A stretch of 64,000 bases of DNA from Semisulcospira habei. Taxonomy: Eukaryota; Mollusca; Gastropoda; Semisulcospiridae. Position numbers and translations under genes: made by a program. Positions 23,465-35,613 of this stretch are shown here, one piece after another (position 1 is the stretch's first letter; the number at the start of each line of letters is the position of its first letter). The stretch lies in contig BTPG01000004.1 of assembly GCA_036245525.1 (NCBI GenBank), positions 216,618,778 to 216,682,777 of the forward strand, given 5' to 3'. Below the pieces are notes generated by a model that had not been told where the DNA came from, did not search any database, and saw nothing but the letters and a program-made list of their open reading frames with translations.

Positions 23465-26191
23465 CTAAATTATCTTTATTAGTGGACAAAGTGGCAAGTC
23501 TCTACTCTCCAGCGAACAATCATGTTCCTTGGGCCCCTCACTAAAATACATGAGGGACGGGAGATATTACAGTACCTGAGAGAAGTACTAAGTTTCTACT
23601 TTGACTCATCAGGTAATCAGAAAGTTTTGTGTTAAAAATTCCTGGTGAGGTAATAGTTTTCAAGTGTGCAGGGATAGAATTCCAAACAAACGGACCAGAG
23701 AATGACATACTAGTTTTAAAAAGGTCGATTCTTGGCAGTGGTAGGGGTAAGGTATTGTTTCTTGAGGTCCGTTCACGTTCTTGGTGAGATATAAATTTAG
23801 TGATTAGATACTGGGGTGTCATATTATTCAGTATCTTATACATAAAGACGCATTTATTTAAAGTAAGTTGCTGACGCAGACCGAGAATGTTTAAGTGTCT
23901 AAATTTGTCTGTGGTAGGGATGGGGCGTCTATCTATCATTTGTACAGCTCTTTTGTATATGGAGTTTAACCTCTTAATGTGGACATCACTGCAGCCGTCC
24001 CACACCATGGAGACATAATCGACGTGGGAATTTATATGATCATGAAAAAACAATTTACTGGTATTTGTATCCATTACATGTCTAAGCTGGAACAATTTAA
24101 AAAAAGTGTTTTTAGCAATGGTCTTACAAACAGCATTGATATGGGTCTCCAGCAAAGTTGTTCATCAACATGTATTCCTACAATTTACGCTCAGTGACTT
24201 ATTCAACAGGTTTAGCGTTTAATTTTAATTGTAATGGCTGCAGTCGGCGTTGATTTTTTTGTCGCGTGGCGATTAAGATATTCTTTGTTTTAGCTGGATG
24301 AAGAACCATATGGTTCTGTCTACACCAGTCAGATACCTCATTGAGACTGCGTTGTAAACTATGGCTAATGTCCGTCGTTTTTTTTTTTTAACCAGAAACT
24401 TGAAGACTCGTATCGTCAGCCAACAGATTACAGTTAATGTCAGAATTAGTGATATGCAACGGTAGATCATTGATAAATAGTATGAATAAAAGAGGTCCCA
24501 AAATAGATCCCTGGGGTACGCCGTATTTTACATTTCCTTGTTTAGAGTATCTTCCATGGACGTACACCATTTGTTTTCTGTCTTCGAGATACGATCGGAA
24601 GAATGCTATAGCGGTTGCGTTCAAGTGATAAACTGTTAGCTTATTTAGGAGAATGTCATGGTTCACAAGGTCAAACGACTTTTTAAGGTCTAAGAAAACT
24701 GCTCCTGACATCAGTCTTTTATTGATTGATTCCAGCCAGCTGTCTACAATATGTATCAGTGCTGACTGACAAGAATGTTTCGGTCTAAAACATGGCTGGT
24801 GAATATTAAGTAATTTACCTTTTGCGAGAAAATCAAGGAGATGTTTTTGAATGTGCTTTTCAAGGGGTTTTGACAAAGCTGACAGAAGGGAGATTGGACA
24901 ATAATTATTGATATCTTCAAGATCTTTAGATTTAGGGATTGGGATTACCTTTGCTTCTTTAAGAATGGTTGGAAATGTACTTTACTTTATGCAGAGGTTG
25001 AAAATATATGTTAGTGATTCTACTGTATACGGTATTGAGATTTTGAGGGTTTTATTATCAATACCATCAATGCCAGCAGACTTTTTGTTCGGCATGCTAG
25101 AAATATGTCTGCCGACTTCCGCAGCTGTAATATTAGGGATGGTGAAAGTATTTGATATAATTGTTTTTTTTAAGTGTTCTCTGAAAGAACTCGGCACTTC
25201 ATACGGTTTGCTGTTATTTGTAGCTGATAATGCCAGTATTTCGGCTGTCGTTAAGAAATGGTTATTTATTAATTATATATCAGCTGACATATGACATGGG
25301 ATTTCGGGTGCTGATTTACCCTTCGTTATGACGTTCAGAGCTTTCCAAACAGATGCCGTGTCCTTTTTGTCTCGAATCATTTGTTGAAAAAAATACTTCT
25401 TAGACGCTCTAACTAAATATTTGACACGATTGAGTTGTTTATTGTATTCTTCGTACTTTTGCTCTTTTTTAAGTTTGTCTCTAACTGACATTGATATCCG
25501 CTGTTAACCAGGGTGGTAGGGAGGAATGTTTTACTCGTTTTTCACGTATTGGCGCATGTTTATTGAGGACACTGAGAAACAGATCCATCCAGCACGACAA
25601 GGCATTGTCAGGAGCTTGGTGATCATAAACCCAGTAAACGGAGCATTGTGCAGGTCCCATAGAAATTCATCTTTATTAAAGTGTTTAAAGGAGCGATATT
25701 TTATAGTTTTATGTCTTTTAGCTTTTTGCTTGTCTAGTTTCATGGAGACGTTACAACATACTGGGTTATGATCGCAGACAGCTATGGAGGGAACCTGTAC
25801 TTTTGATATTTTATCGTAATTAATTTGTCACGTAAATGTGATCAATTAAGGTTGAGGATGTAGATGTGGTTCTAGTGGGGTTTTTAACTAATTGTTTTAA
25901 ACCGAATAAAGCTGTTGTTGATGCCCATGCAGCATGGTAGCCTTTGGTTTAAGTAGGTCAATGTTAAAGTTGCCCAGAAGAACAATGCAATCTTTACTTT
26001 GATTAACTTTATCCATCATTTCTACGAAGTCATCATACCAGTCCCAGTTGGCTGCTGGATTTCTATAAATAAAGCCAATCAGGACTGGGAGGGATTTAGA
26101 TGTTTTCACCTCGACCCATAAACTTTCAACTTCGGCTGACTCTAGGTCCCGTCGTCGTTTAACGTTTCTAATTATCGAATCATGTATATGT
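23465..26191 (-). mobile_element. LINE G, - strand chain, endonuclease to 3' end
   Basis: Starts next to a short GA tract (26192-26204) and runs leftward. Fragments in order: endonuclease (SLPVLIGFIYRNPAANWDWY, LLGNFNIDLLKP), linker (YNKQLNRVKYLVRASKKYFF), RT (GIDGIDNKTLKISIPY, HQPCFRPKHSCQSALIHIVD, FLDLKKSFDLVNHDILL, YGVPQGSILGPLLF, LADDTSL) and C-terminus (RIDLFKTSMSFSGPFVWNSI). The frames are split by stops and shifts. The 3' end has CCACTAATAAAGATAATT and then non-repetitive DNA, so this is the left end of the chain. Confidence 0.85.
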
Positions 26192-26204
26192 AGAGAGAGA
26201 GAGA

Positions 26205-27231
26205 ACGAACGAACGAACGAACGAACGAAACTTAATTTTCCAAGGATTGAGATATTAGGCGCGCAGGCCTTTCTTACAATCTGTCCTTGCTAAGCTACTG
26301 TAGAGAAAGAAAAAAAAAAGGAATACCAACCAAACAACAAAAACTAACTAAAAATAAACGTCTCACACACGCACACACACACACCACACGCACACACACA
26401 CACACCACACACACACACACGCACGCGCGCGCGCGCGCACGCGCGCGCACAGACATATATACATGTACTCGTGCACATGCGCACTTTTGTACATACACAT
26501 AGTCATACACACGTGCGTGCACACATATCTAACATATAAGTAGGTATGATATTTTGTGTACTTTGAAAACCAAGTTGGAAAACAAAACAAACAATTTGGA
26601 GGCTAGATGGAAAGCAGAAAGAAAAAAAAAAACCTAGCAAAAATTGAAAAACATGAAGCATATCATGTCTAGAAACAAAGAAGAACAAAGGATCAGCATT
26701 ACGTTGTCTTAGAAAGGTAATCATGCACTCTACTTTTAAACAGAGAGAGGGACGTGGTTTGTTGAATAGTGGGAGGAAGAGAATTCCATAAAAGAGCACC
26801 TGAATAAGCCAGGCTAGATTTGAACAGGCCTATACGGGGCCTTTTTATAAAGAGACTGTTTCTGGAGGTGCTGTATTTTTTTTTCAGTAGGCGAAAAAAG
26901 CCTAGATAAGTAAGGTGGAGCTTTCTCGTTAAGAATTTTGTGCATCAGTACACATTTGTTTAGTGCGAGGTGCTTAACCAGAGGGAGAAGTCCTATGGCC
27001 TGCAGCTTGGCATCAGTGGATAAAGACGGATCAGGGAGGATTAGCTTAGCAGCGCGCTTGTATAATGAGTTTAATTTCTTGAAGTTATTTTCACAGCAGC
27101 CATCCCATATTGTTGAGGCATAATCAATGTGTGGTTTAATGTAGGCATTAAAAAATAGTTTGCGCGTCTTAAGGTCAATGATCGTTCTAAGTTTTGAAAG
27201 TAGAAACAACTTTTTGGACAAATGTTTTCTC
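26205..27231 (-). mobile_element. LINE H, - strand chain, RT C-terminus and 3' UTR
   Basis: Frame 27221-26814 reads MSKKLFLLSKLRTIIDLK, YASTIWDGCCENNFKKLNSL and APPYLSRLFSPTEKK. The 3' UTR includes CA/CG dinucleotides (26364-26450) and ends in a GTTC repeat tail (26205-26229). It is joined by a short TC tract to LINE G on one side and to the tail of LINE I on the other. Confidence 0.85.
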
Positions 27232-27527
27232 AGAGAGACAATGACAATGACAATGATTCTTTATTTTACAATGGTGAAAGTTTTGGTGAAACCATTTTTT
27301 GAACTTGCCGTTGCTAATTAACTTTACATATAATGCACAAATCACAAAATGCTATCATTAAATTGGGAAAAACTAAATATATAACTAATAAAAAATTGAA
27401 ATATAAAGTTTTTAAAAAAAAGAAATCATTGAAAAAGTGGAAATAAACATAAAAATCTCACACATACACACAATTGTAAAGGTATAAATCTTCATACATA
27501 CATTCATAAACACAAGCACAAGCACAA

Positions 27528-27528
<1 letters not shown>

Positions 27529-27624
<96 letters not shown>
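27529..27624. repeat. (AC)n microsatellite
   Basis: About 48 AC units inside the 3' UTR of LINE I. Confidence 0.95.
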
Positions 27625-27625
<1 letters not shown>

Positions 27626-29491
27626 ACATGCAGCATTAACATCTTGTATTAACTGAAGATATAACTGAATTGAAGAGTTAGAAAGGGGGAAATCGTACAC
27701 TGCAAGTGCAGGTTGCTGTGAAAATCTTACGATGCTGAGGTGAGGTACTTGAAGAGAGCGGTTTTAAAAGACGAAAACATTGTTGATGTTGTAACATGTT
27801 TGGGCAATGTGTTCCACATGCTAGCACCTGAGAACGCTAAACTTGTCTTATAGAGATCGATTCTAGGTCGTGGCACAGTAATGGACTGCCTTGATCTGGA
27901 GTATGTTGATGCCGGGAGGGAAAACATTTTTTTTATATACTCGGGGAGTCTGTTATTCAATACTTTGAACATCATTATTCCCTTATTGTATAATAAATGT
28001 TTTTTCAAGGGGAGAATTTCTAAGGTTTTCAGTTTATTATCCGTTGTTGAGTTAGGGTCTGAAAGGATAAGCTTCGCGGCTCTACGATGAAGAGAGTTCA
28101 GTCTCTTTAATTGGACCTAGCTTGCGCCATCCCACACCGTAGAAGCATAATCTATATGTGACCTGATGTGGGCGTTGAAGAACAGTTTTCGTGTTTCTAC
28201 ATTAGCTATATGTTTTAACTTGGATAAAATAAACAGTTTCTTTGATATTGTCTTACATATATTACTAAGATGGCATTGTCATTTAAACTGGTTATCTACA
28301 GTAACGCCGAGAAGACGATGTTCCGTTACCTGGCTGATAGATTTGCCTTGAAGGGACAAGCTGAGTGAGAGAGTGCCGAGCTGGTGCTTTTGGTGGGTAC
28401 TTACAACCATACATTCAGTCTTTGCAGGGTTTAAGATCATGGAATTGTTACTGCACCAGCTGTTAATGTCCTGTACTGTGTTTTGTAGGCGCGTGTCAAT
28501 TACTGACAAATCCTTATCGGGAGTGTGTATCGCAGCATCATCAGCGAACATATCGCATGCAACACTATAGTATCATCACTAATTGTGAGTGGAAGGTCGT
28601 TAATGAACAAACAGAATAAAAGAGGGTCTAAAATAGAGCCCTGGGGCATGCCATGCTTTACTTTGCAGTGACTAGAATATGTACCATTAAGAAGAACTTT
28701 TTGTCTTCTGTTTTCTAGGTAGGATTTGAAAAACACGGCTGCACTTTTAGTATATAAGGATATTTTCTTTATAAGTATGTCATGGTTCACCATGTCAAAG
28801 GCTTTCCGGAAGTCTAAGAAACGACACCTGTTAGTTTGGAATCATTAATAGATGATAACCAGGTATCTGCCATCCTTATCAAGGCAGTGTGACAAGAATG
28901 GTTTGGTCTGAAGCCTGACTGCAGGGAATGGATGAGATTTTGGTTTTCTAAGTATTAAGATAGATGCTTATGGATGTGCCGCTCTAAAGGCTTCGACAAA
29001 ACAGGTAATAGTGATATGGGGCGAAAGTTGTTGATTTCACTCAGATCTTTTGATTTTGGTAGGGGGGGGGGGGTGTGTCACTTTTGCGTCTTTAAATGCG
29101 TCCGGAAAAGAGTTTTGGTTTATACAGAGATTGTAAATATATGTAATACTTTCAACGATATATGGAAGAGATATCTTTAGTATTTTTGAGCTGATCTCAT
29201 CAGGCCCGGATGACTTTTTATTTTCCATCGAGGAAATTAATTTACCCACTTCGTGGACTGCTATAGGCGGTATCGTGAATGGTCCTTTGTCCGTATTTTC
29301 CCGGTTACAGTGGTGTACTAGCGCGTTTGGACAAACATACTCACATGAGTTAGTTCCTGTTGGGATTAACGATTCGGCTATAGAGGTAAAGTGGTCATTA
29401 AACCTATTTGCTGTGAGGTGTGGTGATAAAGGCGCACTATTTTTATTTGTACCTCTAGTTACTAAATTAATGGCACGCCATACAGTAGATG

Positions 29492-29851
29492 TTGCCTTAG
29501 AAGAATTTTGAAAATCCACTGGCCAGAGAAGATCAGCAACGTCAGACTGGGAGAGAACAGAGCAGATAACAGCAGAGAATGAAATTGGGCGAAGAAGATG
29601 GGGATGGATCGGTCACAGTCTGAGAAAGCCAGATTCCAGTATCACTAGGCAGGCATTGTCATGGAACCCCCAGGGAAAGAGGAAAAGAGGTAGGCCGAGA
29701 AACTCCTGGCGTCGAGACCTCCAAGCAGACATCAAGAGACTGGGAACCACCTGGAGTAGAATCGAAGGAAAAGCACAGGACAGGAGTTGCTGGAGGTCTC
29801 TCGTCGACGGCCTATACCCGGGTAGGGGTGACAGGCGTAAGTAAGTAAGTA
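29492..29851 (+). mobile_element. RTE-like LINE 3' fragment nested in LINE I
   Basis: A 360-bp insertion flanked by the perfect 12-bp duplication ATACAGTAGATG (29480-29491 and 29852-29863). It encodes the extreme C-terminus (RRRWGWIGHSLRKPDSSITR, SWNPQGKRKRGRPRNSWRRD) with one frameshift upstream (KIHWPEKISN lies in another frame), and ends in a GTAA repeat tail. Removing it restores the LINE I reading SSTVWRAINLV. It is a classic 5'-truncated retrotransposition product. Confidence 0.93.
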
Positions 29852-30840
29852 ATACAGTAGATGAGTCTTTGCTTTGTTTAACTACTTTATCGAAATGAGC
29901 TCTCTTTGCATTTAAAACCATATATTTAACACGATTACGCTGTGTTTTGTATTCAGTAAACCGCTTCTCGCTTCTCAGCTGGTCTCTAATTTCCATTGCC
30001 TCAATCAGATCCGCAGTCAGCCATGGTGGAACGGTAGCGTATTTCACTCTTTTGTGTCTCAGAGGCGCGTGTTTGTTCAGCACACCAAGAAAAATCCGGT
30101 ACCAGGTATCTAATGCTTTATTTGGGTCACTATCGTTATACAAGTCGATGAATCATGCTGTGGCTAAATCAGCCAAGAAAACACTTTCATTAAAGTTTTT
30201 AAACGATCTGTAAGTTATGCAAGTGTGGACTTGCTTTTTTAGCTTTGGAAGTTTTGACAGCCATGTGCAGCTAACCGGATAGTGGTCACTTACACTAAGA
30301 CTATTTGCTTGAGTGTTGCTAACTGCTTGAGGTTTGTTGGTATAAATATGGTCTATAATAGTGGCTGATGATGGCGTAATTCTGGTGGGTGATGTTACCA
30401 ATTGGTGAAGACCGACAAGGGTAGTAGTACATTCCCATGATGGATGGGGTTTAAGAAAGTCAATATTAAAATCTCCAAGAAGGAGAACATCTTTGTTGTG
30501 AATGTCTGTTTTATCAATCATGTGTAAAAAGCTATCGTACCACTCAAAGGTGGCTGCGGGGTTTCGATACAGAAACCCAACAAGTAAGGGCGGGGATTTA
30601 GAGTTTTTGATTTCTACCCAAATACATTCTACATCACCAGTTTCTAGGTCTTGTCGCCTGCGGGTTATCTGTAGAATGGATTGATGGATATATACCGCTA
30701 CACCTGTCTCACCCTGTACTGACGGGTCTCTCCTGATAATAGAATAATTCGGGATGGCGATGGCTTCATCACTGATGTGGGCGGCCAAACGAGTCTCAGT
30801 TAAACCGAATAGGTGGAAATAGTTGGGGTTATTAACATAA

Positions 30841-30844
<4 letters not shown>

Positions 30845-30889
<45 letters not shown>
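30845..30889 (-). repeat. (GA)n, head of the - strand LINE chain
   Basis: About 22 GA units. LINE I begins directly to the left; a different transposon follows to the right. Confidence 0.93.
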
Positions 30890-30893
<4 letters not shown>

Positions 30894-30914
30894 TGGTCAG
30901 ATTCGACTGACTAA

Positions 30915-31294
30915 AGCCGTGTTTCCATATAGCTACGCGACAGCGGCGCGGTAGGCGACACCGCCAAAGAGTAGCTGAGCAGCAGGCGGAAAATCGCTTT
31001 GTGCGTTTCCATATAGCGGTGGGACAGTCGGCATCGCGCCCCTGCTTATTTTGTTTGAAACTGTTGCGATTTTTTGTCATATGCTAACAACCACGCTGCC
31101 TTAACGTCGAAATCGTGGTGGAATCGCTCCATGGGGCGATACAATTTTGACGCGCCGTTGTCGCCTGTGCGCATCGCAATCGTACCGCTATCTCGTTGCA
31201 CTTAGAAACAGTCCTTTAATTCTATGTTCTGAATTCTTGTCGCTGTTGTCGCCGCTTTGGCGTCAGTGTCGCGCCGCTGTATGGAAACACACCC
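30915..31294. mobile_element. DNA-transposon MITE with GTGTTTCCATA inverted ends
   Basis: Left end AGCCGTGTTTCCATATAGC and right end GCTGTATGGAAACACACCC form terminal inverted repeats. Flanking TAA on both sides gives a possible 3-bp duplication, as in PIF/Harbinger elements (inference). The inside is rich in CGC/GCG and repeats the GTTTCCATATAGCGG motif near 31009. Confidence 0.6.
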
Positions 31295-31321
31295 TAAGAT
31301 GCTAAATAGCAAGAGACGCCA

Positions 31322-31390
31322 AACCAAGAGGCACAGAACCTTATGAGCCCCCGCAACTGCGGGGGCTCATAAGGTTCTATGCCTCTTGGT
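31322..31390. mobile_element. hairpin MITE family B (31.3 kb copy)
   Basis: Near-perfect hairpin: AACCAAGAGGCACAGAACCT pairs with AGGTTCTATGCCTCTTGGTT across CGCAACTGCG. The right shoulder ends GAAGGGGGTTAAACC. Confidence 0.85.
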
Positions 31391-31425
31391 TGGGATGTTT
31401 CTGGACTGTGAAGGGGGTTAAACCT

Positions 31426-32310
31426 CACCTCTATGTACTTTTGAAATAACTTCGTCCATAACAACTATTCAGTGATGTTTACCAAAACAACAATACCCAA
31501 CACACTTTTTGTGATAGTCCTGTCATTCAGAAGGGACACGTTTGTTCTGTGTAGGCAAAAGACAGTAGGTTCATCGTTGTGAAAAGCGAGATTATTGTTG
31601 TATTACAGTGAAAATCTTGCTTTTCACAAAAATGGGCTAACCCTCTTTTTGCTTGCCCACGGTGGGCCCATCCAGTGCATTGCATCCGCATATTCAGGCA
31701 TACTGCGAGTGTAGGTGAGGGAAATAGTGTTGGGCGAACATTCTATCTGCCCAGCAAGCAAACTGTTCTTGGGCCGACGCCAGCCTTTGCTTTATAGCGT
31801 CGGCCTGAGGACCGTTTGCTTACAAGGCGTATAATACTGTGTGCAGAGCAACTCCCGTGTACGCTAGCGCAAACTGTGTCCGGGTCGCTGAAGAGATATT
31901 ATTTCATCAATCCCTGTAACTCGCCGTCATTTTTCATTGCTTTTTGTTTCTTTAACCCCTTCGCTGCCAGTGATCACGAATTTCGCGTCTGAAACTACGG
32001 CAGATGACCGACATTTGGCACATGACCGACATTTGGCACATGACCGACATTTGCGCGAAAAATGCAGATAAGTGGTGCAGAGAACGTAGAACTTTGTTTG
32101 CTAGGTGGTAGACATTTAGGTGACCAATATGGAATCTTTGTCCTTTTCTCGAGGGTCTGCGCATGGCTTTACCATCTTTTAAGATAAGAAGAAGCAGGTA
32201 ACAAAATATCAACACAAAGTACAAAAGCAGAAACTCAGAAACCAACAAGTTAAATATCAACAGTAGAAAGAAAAAACTAAACGGTTAACTTCAGGAACCG
32301 TGTGTTGTAG

Positions 32311-32341
<31 letters not shown>

Positions 32342-32883
32342 AAAAAAAAAAAAATTAAAAAAAAAAATAAAATAAAAATAAAATAAAAAATGGAAGTGAA
32401 ACGTATAGTGACTACAAGTACGAAATCTGAGAAACAGACGAGAGTTAATGTCAGAGTTCACGTAAAATGAAGTTGAAGTCCATATGCTATTGAAACACAC
32501 TTGCTTCGCCACTGTAAACATATCATATACGAGTACGAGAGTGAGTGAATATGAGAACAAATACATCAGTTTTTTTTTTTTTTTAAATTTTACTTCGATG
32601 ATCATAAACTGTGAGGAAGGTGTATGGGCTGTCCGAAACAGAACAAGTACAGCAGTCATGCAATTTAAATATTTGCATAAATACAGTTTGCAGTGCCAAC
32701 TATATGTGGAACACAGTTTCACAGATGGGACCAAACACTAGTGCAACCAGGTGTAGCTGCCAACCATGTGTCTCCATCACATACGAAGTTAATCTTTAAA
32801 CTACTGAGTCACTGTCAAAACCAGACAACTGGATACGTCGTTACAAAATTTATGTAATGTCAGATCGAGCGTGTTTGATGACA

Positions 32884-32886
<3 letters not shown>
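31426..32886. other. no gene; short palindromes and homopolymers
   Basis: Holds an inverted repeat GTGAAAAGCGAGATT...AATCTTGCTTTTCAC (about 31579-31628), a family D-like hairpin (CGACGCCAGC...AGCGTCGGCC, 31779-31808), a TTAACCCCTTCGCTGCCAG shoulder near 31952 with a 17-bp triplicated unit (ATGACCGACATTTGGCA), and C/A homopolymer runs at 32312-32354. No gene seen. Confidence 0.5.
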
Positions 32887-32888
<2 letters not shown>

Positions 32889-32970
<82 letters not shown>

Positions 32971-32972
32971 AC
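32889..32972. repeat. (AC)n microsatellite
   Basis: About 40 AC units, near complementary in sequence to the GT tract at 33128-33212. The two could pair into a stem across 150 bp. Confidence 0.9.
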
Positions 32973-33055
32973 ATGGTCACATGGTGTGTATACGCGTACC
33001 TTTTTCATTTCCAGCGCCAAGTAGCAGAGAGAGAGAGAGAGCGAATCCCAATGCG

Positions 33056-33121
33056 CAAAAGGCCATTGGGCCAACGGCCGCGCGGGCCAACGGCAGCCGA
33101 CGTCGGCCAAATGGCCTTTTC
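33056..33121. repeat. palindrome family D, variant
   Basis: AAAAGGCCATTGGGCCAACG on the left is roughly mirrored by CGTCGGCCAAATGGCCTTTT on the right. Confidence 0.6.
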
Positions 33122-33127
33122 GCTCTT

Positions 33128-33142
33128 TGTGTGCGTGCGTGC

Positions 33143-33212
<70 letters not shown>
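33128..33212. repeat. (GT)n microsatellite
   Basis: A GTGC-rich start followed by a long pure GT run. Confidence 0.9.
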
Positions 33213-33218
<6 letters not shown>

Positions 33219-33785
33219 TCAAACAAAGACAAAGGCGACATTGCGCGAATGAACACCTAAGTAACCCTCTTGTAAATTTATCTGGTGGAAGTGTGTGTGT
33301 GTTCCCATACACAGACGCCTGCACCCCCCCCCCCCCACCACCACCCACTCCACACGCCCCTCCCCCCTCTCCCCACCCCTCTGTATATTTATTTATGCTT
33401 GCCACCCACCCACTGAGGAAGGAAGGTCTGGTATTCGGGGGCCTTTCCTGTCAATCTGGACAGGAGGTCCCAACACACAAGTTGAAACCACCTCCACCTC
33501 GTGCCTGCTGAATTGTGCCATATAAAGAAAGAAACACGCCTTAAAAAGACAATCATTTACGACAATTCATTTAGTAAATCGTGTTGTAATTGTAATTTCT
33601 AAGGGCGTATCTTTCTTTGCGCGAGTTCTCCTGGCATTGTCACGGTACACACTTGGCAGTTACCTTTTTGGTCTGAATCTTTAGTGCTGTATGATGTGCA
33701 ATGTATTACGAGTATTATTGTGTGTGTCTGCAACAGGTGTGCAGCAAACTTTACTGAAGACTGGGTGAAGAGAGGTAGTACCCAG

Positions 33786-33888
33786 ATGGCGGCTTTTGCT
33801 GCCCTTGTTCTGCTGGTTTGCGTGTCTCGTTTATCAGCACAGACTGCTCCTCCGCCACAACCACCACCACCAGATCAACCCGAGCTCA
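33786..33888 (+). CDS. host gene exon 1: signal peptide
   Basis: ATG in CCCAGATGG starts MAAFAALVLLVCVSRLSAQ, a clear signal peptide (hydrophobic core ALVLLVCV, likely cut near SAQ), followed by a proline-rich stretch (PPPQPPPPDQP). The exon ends in phase 1 at donor A|GTAAGT. Upstream, CTGCAACAG before 33736 may be the acceptor of a 5' UTR exon. An in-frame first coding exon with a strong donor fits well. Confidence 0.82.
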
Positions 33889-34067
33889 GTAAGTAATGAT
33901 TGTCCCCCTCACCCTAACCCCCCTCCCCCCCCCCCCCCAACTCTTTCTCACTTGCCACTCCTTTTCTGCCACTCTACGTACACTATACGTACATTTTGGT
34001 TTCTGAAATCTTGATTTATTCAACAACCAAAAGCCAACACCGTCCAAGAAACTACAAATTGGTCTCA

Positions 34068-34133
34068 GCAAGAGGCATAGATCCTCACGAGCCCCCGCAG
34101 TCGCAGGGGCTCATGAGAATCTATGTCTCTTGC
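34068..34133. mobile_element. hairpin MITE family B (intron 1)
   Basis: Arms GCAAGAGGCATAGATCCTCA and GAGCCCCCGC, with a few arm mismatches. Confidence 0.78.
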
Positions 34134-34964
34134 AGTTGGATCGTGTTGACTTTTTTTCTCGGCAGTGAAGTCCTGCGAGCGAAATTGACAAATATTTTCA
34201 GATGTCTTTTCAACTAACAGTTTTGAAGACCCTGGAACTGTCATGATCGATCCACATCCTGTCGTATCGTAACGCGTGAGGGCTTTATGAGTTAACTCAT
34301 TCGTGACGTGCTGCAGTTGGATACGAGGTGTAAAGCCACTTAACCGATTCCAGCACCTCTAGAAATGTGTTATATGCTGAACTAGATGTACTCCTTAGTC
34401 CCAAGAAACACCTTTGTTTCTGCGGACTGTACACATATATCTGTCTGCGCGGACCTTTTGATTACCACTACCAGCACATTTTCGTCACACATCCACGTAA
34501 CTTTAGCACTCCAGCTACGCGATCGCGAATAACGCGGATTGACTTGATGGCTCTAAGGTAGCGCGATATATTGAGGCTGGCCTGTACCACTACTACTGCC
34601 ACTACCACAACTACTGTCACACGACCAATCCGTTTAGCGCAAACCTTACCACGTGACATCGCTACAAAAACCCATGTATTTAATGGCGGTCTTTTATGTA
34701 GCTACTTTATGACACGTGAAATGTTCCTGAAAACGTCATGAAAAAATCTTATATTACGTCATAAGTCTATTTATGTATAGTATTTTGACGTCAGTCATGT
34801 CTGGTGTGATCCAGGTCAAAACTTTCTTCTCGTCGAGCGGGAAAAGATCATTATTCAGTGACCTTTCATCAGTTTGAATTCTTTTACGAAATAGCGGAGG
34901 AAAGAAAAACAAATTCGTTATTTGTAGCTGTGGTTTTTACACGCACCTTGTAGGCCATCGGAGG

Positions 34965-35115
34965 AAGCTGGGTGGCTCGGTGGTAGAGCGTTCCACTCTC
35001 GACTAAAAGGTTGTGGGTTCACACCCAGCTGGAATCAAATATTGTACAGGCCTCTTCTTTTAAATCACCTTCGTGCTGGATAAAATACGTTAAGCCAAAA
35101 ACATTGAACGTTTTT
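34965..35115 (+). mobile_element. tRNA-derived SINE family 2, full copy
   Basis: About 151 bp between imperfect 15-bp duplications (GTAGGCCATCGGAGG at 34950-34964, GTAGGCCAGCGAGGG at 35116-35130). A box TGGCTCGGTGG, B box GGTTCACACCC, then ATCACCTTCGTGCTGGATAA and an end of TACGTTAAGCCAAAAAC. Confidence 0.82.
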
Positions 35116-35317
35116 GTAGGCCAGCGAGGGGGGGGGGGGAGGGAGGGGAGGGGGGGGGTCAAATTAATTTGACCTCCCTCAGACCTACAAATGTTTGTCA
35201 GTGTAGCAAACCGTAACCCTAACTCAGTCATTTTGGGGGGCTCTAGTACGCGCTTGGTATACGAGCCAAGCAAACCCTTGCTGCCAAGAACTTACATTGT
35301 GCTTGCTGTTCTTTCAG

Positions 35318-35449
35318 TTTCCAACAGACCAGGGTTCTGCCCAGAAAGGCCCAACGTGAACGGTTCCAGACCCTGTGTCACTGAAGCCAACTGTACGAAC
35401 ATACAGAAATGTTGCCGTTTTCCCACGGGTTTGATGTGTGCAGAAGCAG
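35318..35449 (+). CDS. host gene exon 2: WAP-like cysteine module
   Basis: Acceptor TTGCTGTTCTTTCAG, donor GCAG|GTAAAT, phase 1 to 1, 44 codons. The product has PGFCPERP, PCVTEANC, IQKCC and GLMC: six cysteines in the order and spacing of a four-disulfide core (WAP) domain, including the KCC pair, although a full WAP has eight. WAP modules often inhibit proteases. This role is family knowledge, not shown here. Confidence 0.75.
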
Positions 35450-35553
35450 GTAAATTTAATCTGCCACTGGACCCAGGCTGTGTTACTGAAATCATTGTTG
35501 TCTTAACGCCAGATACTTCTTTCGTCCATGGCCGGATAGAAAGTGGGGTCAGC

Positions 35554-35613
35554 GAGAGACGTAGATCCTTATGAGCCCCCGCAGCGGGGGCTCATGCGGA
35601 TCTACGCGTTTTG
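35554..35613. mobile_element. hairpin MITE family B, short stem (intron 2)
   Basis: GAGAGACGTAGATCCTTATG pairs imperfectly with CATGCGGATCTACGCGTTTT around GAGCCCCCGCAGCGGGGGCTC. The right shoulder ends GGAGTTAAC. Confidence 0.72.

Larger units (their letters stand above)
27239..30844 (-). mobile_element. LINE I, - strand chain, nearly full RT element
   Basis: Starts at a GA tract (30845-30889) and ends with ACCATTGTAAAATAAAGAAT plus a CATTGT tail (27239-27256). Fragments: endonuclease (SVQGETGVAVYIHQSI, VLLLGDFNIDFLKPHPSWEC, TIIDHIYTNKPQAV, SVSDHYPVSCTWL), linker (TQRNRVKYMVLNAKRAHFDK), RT (SSGPDEISSKILKISLPY, HGMPQGSILDPLLF, FADDAAIHTPDKDL) and C-terminus (RPRIDLYKTSLAFSGASMWN). Frameshifts near 28560, 28830 and 29060 inactivate it. 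It is interrupted by an RTE-like fragment at 29492-29851 and contains an (AC)n tract in the 3' UTR. Confidence 0.88.
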
